Position numbers and translations under genes: made by a program. Below the pieces are notes generated by a model. That model searched no databases and was not told the origin of the DNA. It saw only the letters and a program-made list of their open reading frames with translations. DNA of 64,000 nucleotides. Source: RGIG8775 sp045660295. Lineage in GTDB: Bacteria > Bacillota > Clostridia > Oscillospirales > CAG-272. Below are positions 58,788 to 64,000 of this stretch, in pieces (positions within the stretch are counted from its first letter, which is position 1; every line of letters begins with the position of its first letter). The stretch spans positions 1 to 64,000 of the forward strand of contig JAZRDN010000043.1 in the NCBI GenBank assembly GCA_045660295.1, written 5' to 3'.

Positions 58788-60095
58788 CTATTGCGATATG
58801 ATCTCCGCGTCTATAACCTCGCCGTCACTTGAAATAAATCTTACTTTGTGAAGCTCTGAACGAAGCGAGCGTTCGGCTTTGACACGCACCTCCATGAAAT
58901 TGTCGGTGTGTCCGTAGGCAAAGCCGTTATCAAAGTCCTCAAAAAGCACCTCTGCCGTCTTTACCTCGGCTACCGCCTTGTCAAGCAACTCTTTTCGCAT
59001 ACTTTTGCCAAGAGCTGAAAGCTCTGCAACACGGCTCTTTTTGACCGAGCCGTCTATTTGCTCCTTCATCTCAGCGGCGGGCGTGCCCGAGCGCTTTGAA
59101 TATGGGAATACGTGCATCATCAGGAATTGCGCTTTTTTCGCAAACTCCATTGTCTCTTGGAAATTTTCCTCGCTCTCCGCGGGGAAGCCCACGATAATGT
59201 CTGTGGTAAAGCAAACGTCGGGCATTGCCTCGCGCAAAGAGTTTATTGCGGCGAGTGCCATTTCGGCGTTGTATTTGCGTTTCATCAGACGCAAAACCGA
59301 GTTGCTTCCGCTTTGCATCGAAATGTGGAAATGGTGAGCCAGCGAGCTTACCGAGGCTATTCTCTTTACAAAGTCGGGCTTCATGATAGAAGGGTCAAGC
59401 GAGCCGAGACGTATGCGCCCTATGCCATCGATCTTGTCGATCTCCTCAAGCAGCTCGGCAAGTGACGAGCCGATGTCGCGACCGTAAGAGCCTGTCTCAA
59501 TGCCCGTAAGCACTATCTCTCGGCAACCGCCCCGAGTCAGCTTTTTTACCTCGTCTATGACGTCGCCAAAGGGCTTTGAGCGTATCCTTCCGCGTGCCTT
59601 GGGGATAATGCAGTAGGTGCAATGCGATTCGCATCCGTCCTCGATCTTTATGTAGGCGCGTGTGCGGTCGAATTTGGTTATACTCATCGGAAGAAAGGGT
59701 GCGGAGTTTATGTCTGTGACCTCGGCTACCGTCTCGGCGTTTTTTCGTCCGCTCTCAAGAAGCGACAGCGCCGCGTCGGCTATCTTGGTCTTGTCGGCGT
59801 TTCCGCAAACGTAATCCACGCCGAGAATTTTCTTGATGCTTTCGGCATCTGTTTCGGCAAGACACCCCGTGACCAAAATATAAGCGTCGGGATTTTTTGA
59901 TATAGCTCGTCTCACGGTCTGGCGTGCCTTGCGGTCGCTTTCAGCCGTAACCGTGCAGGTGTTTATTATGTAAAGGTCGCATACATCGTCCCCCTGCGTG
60001 GCAGTGAGACCGCGTGCCTCAAGAAGCTCGGAGATAGCCTCCGACTCATATTGGTTGACCTTGCATCCAAGCGTAAATATTCCAAAGGTCGCCAT
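58788..60095 (-). CDS. mtaB: tRNA t6A37 methylthiotransferase MtaB
   Basis: 435 residues. The UPF0004 N-terminal domain supplies three Cys (FTLGCKVNQYESE, INTCTVTAESDRKARQ, VTGCLAETD). The radical-SAM motif is CESHCTYCIIPKARG near residue 152. A TRAM-like C-terminal domain follows. The opening GCKVNQYES separates MtaB from MiaB and RimO. It converts t6A to ms2t6A at position 37 of tRNAs reading ANN codons. Own promoter; probably co-transcribed with the PurL-like gene. Confidence 0.94.
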   Translation of the reverse strand: MATFGIFTLGCKVNQYESEAISELLEARGLTATQGDDVCDLYIINTCTVTAESDRKARQTVRRAISKNPDAYILVTGCLAETDAESIKKILGVDYVCGNADKTKIADAALSLLESGRKNAETVAEVTDINSAPFLPMSITKFDRTRAYIKIEDGCESHCTYCIIPKARGRIRSKPFGDVIDEVKKLTRGGCREIVLTGIETGSYGRDIGSSLAELLEEIDKIDGIGRIRLGSLDPSIMKPDFVKRIASVSSLAHHFHISMQSGSNSVLRLMKRKYNAEMALAAINSLREAMPDVCFTTDIIVGFPAESEENFQETMEFAKKAQFLMMHVFPYSKRSGTPAAEMKEQIDGSVKKSRVAELSALGKSMRKELLDKAVAEVKTAEVLFEDFDNGFAYGHTDNFMEVRVKAERSLRSELHKVRFISSDGEVIDAEIISQ

Positions 60096-60166
60096 ATACG
60101 ATCTCCTTTCGTGAAAATTTGAAATCGGTTTCGAACTAACTTATATTAAAATGTTTTGTTGATTAA

Positions 60167-60195
60167 ATTATACCATAAAAATAAATTCAAGTAAA
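60167..60195 (-). promoter_or_regulatory. mtaB promoter
   Basis: Minus strand: TTTACT, 17-bp spacer, TATAAT. Confidence 0.7.
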
Positions 60196-60215
60196 TACTT
60201 TTTTCTGAAAAACAC

Positions 60216-60244
60216 TTGAAAATTGTGTGAAATAATAGTATAAT
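60216..60244 (+). promoter_or_regulatory. upp promoter
   Basis: TTGAAA, 17-bp spacer, TATAAT. Confidence 0.75.
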
Positions 60245-60278
60245 GATTGTGTCACAAAACAGGAAAAGAGGACAAGAA

Positions 60279-60908
60279 ATGAGCAAGCTTCACATACTCG
60301 ATCATCCGCTTATCACGCACAAGCTTTCTATTATGAGAAATAAAAGAACGGGTTCAAAGGACTTTCGCGAGCTCCTTGACGAGATAGCCATGCTTATGGG
60401 GTATGAGATAACCCGCGACCTTCCGCTTGAGGATGTTGTTATTGAAACACCTATTGAAAAAATGATCGCTAAGACCGTTTCGGGTAAAAAGCTCGCCATA
60501 GTGCCGATACTCCGCGCGGGTCTTGGTATGGTTGAGGGCCTTCGCAAGCTTGTTCCCGTGGCAAAGGTGGGTCATATCGGACTTTACCGCGACCCTGCCA
60601 CACATAAGCCTGTTGAATACTACTGCAAGCTCCCCCACGACATAGAGGAGAGAATAGTCATTCTCGTTGACCCTATGCTCGCCACCGGCGGCTCGGCGGT
60701 TGACGCGCTTACTCTCCTTAAGCAGAGAGGGTGCAAGAACATTAAGTTTATGTGCCTTGTCGCGGCTCCCGAGGGAGTTGAGGCAGTGACCTCGGCGCAC
60801 CCCGATATCGAAATATATACCGCCGCGCTTGACCGAGAGCTTAACGAAAAGGCTTATATCGTACCGGGTCTCGGCGACGCGGGAGACAGAATTTTCGGAA
60901 CACTTTGA
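60279..60908 (+). CDS. upp: Uracil phosphoribosyltransferase
   Basis: 209 residues, exact family length, from the ATG after AAGAGGAC. The PRPP-binding loop is [11 protein letters not shown] near residue 130, with [12 protein letters not shown] near 78 and the C-terminal uracil site [16 protein letters not shown]. It salvages uracil to UMP with PRPP. Its own terminator follows, though the rluA-type gene downstream may receive readthrough. Confidence 0.97.
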   Translation: MSKLHILDHPLITHKLSIMRNKRTGSKDFRELLDEIAMLMGYEITRDLPLEDVVIETPIEKMIAKTVSGKKLAIVPILRAGLGMVEGLRKLVPVAKVGHIGLYRDPATHKPVEYYCKLPHDIEERIVILVDPMLATGGSAVDALTLLKQRGCKNIKFMCLVAAPEGVEAVTSAHPDIEIYTAALDRELNEKAYIVPGLGDAGDRIFGTL

Positions 60909-60915
60909 TTTGTAT

Positions 60916-60940
60916 ACGGGAGAGACTTCTCTCCCGTTTT
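60916..60940 (+). terminator. upp terminator
   Basis: ACGGGAGAGA/TCTCTCCCGT stem with a tight loop, then TTTT. Confidence 0.8.
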
Positions 60941-60961
60941 GAATAGGCAAGGGGAATATAT

Positions 60962-61927
60962 ATGCGAATTTTAACAGTAAAGAAAAACGACGCGGGGCAG
61001 AGACTTGATAAGTTTATCACCAAAGCCGTAAAGGGGCTGCCCATGTCGATGATGTATAAGCTGGTGCGCACCAAAAAGATAAAGGTCAACCGCAAGCGCA
61101 CCGAGCCTAACTATATGCTGGCAGAGGGTGACGAGATACAGCTTTTCATAAAAGAGGAGTTCTTTGACTCGCCCGAAAAGGATACTTCATCGCTCCGCAC
61201 CATAACGCCCAAGCTGGATATATGCTATGAAGACGAAAACATTCTGCTTTGCAATAAACGCCCCGGTGTTCTCGTGCATGAGGATACCGACGGCGTTGAC
61301 AATACTCTTATCATGCACGTAAAGGCGTATCTGTGCCAAAAGGGCGAGTATACCCCCGAGGACGAGCAATCCTTTGCTCCCGCGCTTTGCAACCGAATTG
61401 ACCGCAATACGGGCGGTATCGTTATCGCCGCCAAGAACGCCGAGGCGCTTCGCGTGATGAATGAGAAAATTCGGAACGACGAGATAAGAAAATTCTATTA
61501 CTGTATCGTGCGCGGTGAACCGAAAAAGAGGTCTGACACGCTCACAGGCTGGCTTCGAAAGGATAGCCGCAACAATACCGTAGAGGTATTTGACAGCAAG
61601 GTGAATGGCAGTAAGAATATTATCACAAAATATAAGGTGTTGGCAACCAAAGGCTGTGAAAGCCTTGTCGAGGTCGAGCTTGTTACGGGGCGTACACATC
61701 AGATAAGAGCGCATATGGCGCACATCGGTCATCCGCTTGTGGGTGACGGAAAATACGGCGTAAACCGAGAGGATAAGCGCCGTGGATATAAATTTCAGGC
61801 ACTATACGCCTATAAGCTCAAATTCGCGTTTGCGGATAAAGAGGGACTCCTTGGGTATCTTGACGGCAAGACCGTCGCTCTTGACAAAAAGGATATCTGG
61901 TTTTTAAAGGATTTTGATAATGCTTGA
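60962..61927 (+). CDS. RluA-family pseudouridine synthase
   Basis: 321 residues. An N-terminal S4-like domain (1-75: AGQRLDKFITKAVKG...KIKVNRKR) is followed by the catalytic domain with NRIDRNTGGIVIAAKN (catalytic Asp near residue 145) and RTHQIRAHMAHIGHPLVGDGKYG near 250. It isomerises specific uridines in 23S rRNA or tRNA. AAGGGGAA precedes the ATG. Its stop overlaps the ATG of the small membrane protein downstream. Confidence 0.93.
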   Translation: MRILTVKKNDAGQRLDKFITKAVKGLPMSMMYKLVRTKKIKVNRKRTEPNYMLAEGDEIQLFIKEEFFDSPEKDTSSLRTITPKLDICYEDENILLCNKRPGVLVHEDTDGVDNTLIMHVKAYLCQKGEYTPEDEQSFAPALCNRIDRNTGGIVIAAKNAEALRVMNEKIRNDEIRKFYYCIVRGEPKKRSDTLTGWLRKDSRNNTVEVFDSKVNGSKNIITKYKVLATKGCESLVEVELVTGRTHQIRAHMAHIGHPLVGDGKYGVNREDKRRGYKFQALYAYKLKFAFADKEGLLGYLDGKTVALDKKDIWFLKDFDNA

Positions 61928-62090
61928 TTTTGTTTGTAAGAACAAAAGAATATTGATTCCGATAGCTATCGCCCTCAGTGCGGTGCTTATGGCTCTGTGC
62001 GTTATGTTTACCGAGCTTGCGGCGGCTGTGGCAATGTGTGTTTTCGCGGCGTCAGCCGTGGTAACGGCAATTGTGAAAAAGAAAAAATAA
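61920..62090 (+). CDS. Small two-helix membrane protein
   Basis: 56 residues: LDFVCKNKR, then two hydrophobic stretches (ILIPIAIALSAVLMALCVMF and AAAVAMCVFAASAVVTAI) and a basic end VKKKK. The ATG overlaps the preceding stop by 8 bp and AAAGGA lies 9 bp before it within that gene, so translation is coupled. I do not recognise a family. Codon use and overlap argue for a real gene. Confidence 0.65.
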   Translation: MLDFVCKNKRILIPIAIALSAVLMALCVMFTELAAAVAMCVFAASAVVTAIVKKKK

Positions 62091-62138
62091 AGGACATAAC
62101 GAATAGGTTATCAATAATTTACCGCACAAAATAAAACA

Positions 62139-62169
62139 GGGACTGTACTCTTAGTGATACAGTCCCTTT
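62139..62169. terminator. Bidirectional terminator-like hairpin
   Basis: GGGACTGTA/TACAGTCCC around CTCTTAGTGA, then TTT, between the plus-strand unit and minus-strand pgsA. Related in sequence and flank to the hairpin at 9439. Confidence 0.75.
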
Positions 62170-62173
62170 GCTA

Positions 62174-62755
62174 TTATTTCTGGGGGTCAAGATACTTCCA
62201 ATAGGAAACTATGTAGTTGATACCCGACCAGAGCGTGAAGACAATCATAAGCGCCGTGGTGAGGTACGTGAGAGGAAGATAGGTTGCCATGAATTCAAGC
62301 CCGGGAATCATGTAGATAAGCGGCTCGATGATTACCGCGCAAACGCAGGCTATCTGTGTGCAGGTCTTTATCTTTCCAAGCCAGTTTGCGGCAATTACGA
62401 CTCCGCTTGAGCTGGAGGCTACAAGGCGGATAGATGTAACCGCAAGCTCGCGGAAAATAACTATTATAACCGCCCAGATGAATATGGGGCGTATGGTTTC
62501 GTATTTGTAGAGAATAACGAGCAACGCGCCGATGACCATAAATTTGTCGGCAAGCGGGTCGATGAATTTTCCGAAGTCGGTGATGAGATTGTACTTGCGC
62601 GCTATCTTGCCGTCAAGCATGTCGGTAAGCGACGCTATAATGAAAAGTGCCACGCCGATAATACTGCCCCAGATACCGATAGGGAGCATCATAACAACAA
62701 CGAATATCGGAACCATGATCATGCGGAGAACCGAGAGTTTGTTTGGTAAATTCAT
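62174..62755 (-). CDS. pgsA: CDP-diacylglycerol-glycerol-3-phosphate 3-phosphatidyltransferase
   Basis: 193 residues with about five transmembrane helices. The CDP-alcohol phosphotransferase motif D-G-x2-A-R-x8-G-x3-D-x3-D is intact in DGKIARKYNLITDFGKFIDPLAD (residues ~48-70). It makes phosphatidylglycerophosphate, the precursor of phosphatidylglycerol, in the membrane. It lies 15 bp downstream of rimO on the same strand, a common firmicute neighbourhood. Confidence 0.95.
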   Translation of the reverse strand: MNLPNKLSVLRMIMVPIFVVVMMLPIGIWGSIIGVALFIIASLTDMLDGKIARKYNLITDFGKFIDPLADKFMVIGALLVILYKYETIRPIFIWAVIIVIFRELAVTSIRLVASSSSGVVIAANWLGKIKTCTQIACVCAVIIEPLIYMIPGLEFMATYLPLTYLTTALMIVFTLWSGINYIVSYWKYLDPQK

Positions 62756-62770
62756 AACTTGTGTCCTTTC

Positions 62771-64000
62771 TTACTTTGACTTGGGCGTGATGGCAACACC
62801 GTAAAGGTCGTAGTCAACTACGTCTCTGATTTTTACCTCGACAAAAGAGCCGGGGGCAATTCTCATTTCACTCTTGAAGTATACCTTGCCGTCGATTTCG
62901 GGGGCGTCGTTGGCACTTCTGCCAAAGTGCGCCTCGCTTACGGGGTCAAAGTCCTCGCAAAGCACCGTGATGACCTTTCCGATCATCTTTTTGTTGTTTT
63001 CCTCGTTTATCTCAAGCTGTTCGCGCATGAGAATGTCCTGACGGTCTATCTTTATCTGCTCATCTATCTGGTCGGGGAAATCGTATGCGGGGGTGTCCTC
63101 CTCGCGTGAGTAGGTGAATACTCCCACGCGCTCGAATCTCGTTTCCTTAACAAACTCGCAAAGTTCTATGAAATCCTCCTCGGTCTCACCGGGAAAGCCT
63201 ACGATAAAGGTCGTTCTTATCATAATATCGGGAATCTCGCGACGGAGCTTGGCAATGACATCTTTCACCATTGCGCTGTCTCCGTGGCGGTTCATTGCCT
63301 TGAGCATGTGGTCGGAAATGTGCTGAATCGGCAAGTCGATGTATTTGAGAATACGCGGATTGTCGCGCATCTCGGCAATAAGCTCGTCGGTTATCTTGTC
63401 GGGGTAGCAGTAGAGAAGTCTTATCCATGGGATAGAGGTCTCCTCTGTTATCTTGCGAAGCAGAGCCGCCAGCTTGTACTCGCCGTACAGGTCAAGACCG
63501 TAGCGCGTGATGTCCTGCGCTACCACGTTAAGCTCCTTGACTCCAAGCGCCTCAAGCTGCTTTGCCTCGGCGATAATGTCGTCCATCTCACGGCTGCGGA
63601 AGCGTCCGCGTATGCCGGGGATAGCGCAGTAGGCGCATTTGTTGTCACAACCCTCGGCAATCTTTATGTAAGCCGAATAATCGGGGGTCGTAAGCACTCT
63701 GTCACCGCCGAGAACCACCTCGTCGTTTTTGAGGTAAGAGGAGTATTTCTTTTTAGAGCCCTTCTTTTTCTTTACAGTCACCGCTTCTACCGCCTCGACT
63801 ATGTTGTGGATGCTTCCCACGCCGAGAATTGCGTCTACCTCGGGGAGCTCCTCAAAAATCTGGTCGCGGTAACGCTCCGCAAGACAGCCAGTGACTACGA
63901 TAGCCTTAAGAGTATGGTGTTTTTTGAGCCACGCGATGTCAAGAATGTTGTCAATAGCCTCCTGCTTTGCGCTCTCAATGAACGCGCAGGTGTTTATAAT
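62771..64000 (-). CDS. rimO: Ribosomal protein S12 methylthiotransferase RimO (5' end outside window)
   Basis: The frame stays open to the window edge; about 409 residues are visible, beginning IINTCAFIESAKQEAID of the UPF0004 domain. Further motifs are VTGCLAERYRDQIFEELPEVDAILGVG and the radical-SAM motif CDNKCAYCAIPGIRG near base 63640. A C-terminal TRAM domain ends FVEVKIRDVVDYDLYG. FIESAKQE and the KK-rich insert after the first domain fit RimO, not MiaB. It methylthiolates Asp88/89 of uS12. The GTG at 63820 is internal, not the start. Confidence 0.94.
   Translation of the reverse strand: MINTCAFIESAKQEAIDNILDIAWLKKHHTLKAIVVTGCLAERYRDQIFEELPEVDAILGVGSIHNIVEAVEAVTVKKKKGSKKKYSSYLKNDEVVLGGDRVLTTPDYSAYIKIAEGCDNKCAYCAIPGIRGRFRSREMDDIIAEAKQLEALGVKELNVVAQDITRYGLDLYGEYKLAALLRKITEETSIPWIRLLYCYPDKITDELIAEMRDNPRILKYIDLPIQHISDHMLKAMNRHGDSAMVKDVIAKLRREIPDIMIRTTFIVGFPGETEEDFIELCEFVKETRFERVGVFTYSREEDTPAYDFPDQIDEQIKIDRQDILMREQLEINEENNKKMIGKVITVLCEDFDPVSEAHFGRSANDAPEIDGKVYFKSEMRIAPGSFVEVKIRDVVDYDLYGVAITPKSK

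Overview
The window looks like a chromosomal segment of an anaerobic, endospore-forming, gut-type member of the Clostridia (Bacillota). The evidence is spoVAD/spoVAE, a firmicute-style L21-Prp-L27 cluster with an N-terminally extended L27, HPr kinase, [FeFe]-hydrogenase fermentation genes, NfnAB, ECF and TAXI-TRAP transporters, a BspA-type leucine-rich-repeat surface protein and a GH1 beta-glucosidase. Both end genes run off the window: adhE at the left and rimO at the right. Nearly every gene has a clear Shine-Dalgarno sequence. Many promoters are textbook sigma-A sites with a 17-bp spacer.

Region by region. 1-6373: a fermentation and hydrogen-sensing operon with the adhE 3' end, an APH-fold kinase, two miniature [2Fe-2S] proteins, a HydS-type sensory hydrogenase with PAS domain, a SpoIIE/PP2C phosphatase and a catalytic-type [FeFe]-hydrogenase. 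The gene set matches the hydS-hydA2 unit described in Ruminococcus albus. 6400-11064: HAD phosphatase, NSS-family symporter, a 325-bp mirror-image MITE-like element, and a DUF4234 gene divergent from an XRE regulator. 11077-16558: a MarR-controlled heterodimeric ABC exporter, then spoVAD-spoVAE. 16661-18856: small genes, a nagA remnant, a broken XRE gene and hprK. 19012-24899: PrsA/SurA-like lipoprotein, tRNA-Leu(GAG), an AT-rich secreted ricin/CHAP protein preceded by a structured leader RNA, and a Zur/Fur-box-controlled metal-binding lipoprotein. 24965-31280: rRNA methyltransferase-like gene, ECF S component, AlaX-like editing protein, dxs and argH.

31515-35007: TAXI-TRAP transporter (receptor, DUF1850, fused permease). 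35443-40444: CarD-like regulator, DUF1015, DUF2079 and rplU-prp-rpmA. 40564-41779: a cobalamin-riboswitch-controlled DUF4430 lipoprotein plus ECF S component, probably a B12 uptake unit. 41918-45457: YhaN/YhaO (SbcCD-like) pair. 45642-47869: nfnAB. 48070-49346: short peptide plus mazF, and an acyl-ACP thioesterase. 49417-54056: an XRE repressor with three operators facing a 1,421-residue LRR surface protein. 54122-56966: beta-glucosidase bracketed by 67-bp copies of the tyrS 3' end, then tyrS. 57059-64000: a degenerate PurL-like protein, mtaB, upp, an RluA-type pseudouridine synthase, a 56-residue membrane protein, pgsA and rimO.

The observations most worth following are the three-helix leader RNA with terminator before the CHAP gene, the mirror-image element at 9062-9386, the tyrS-tail duplication around the beta-glucosidase, the B12 riboswitch unit, the PurL-like pseudoenzyme and the triple-operator control of the LRR gene. 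The hydrogen-sensing operon is the clearest multi-gene system, but its gene set is already known from a relative.
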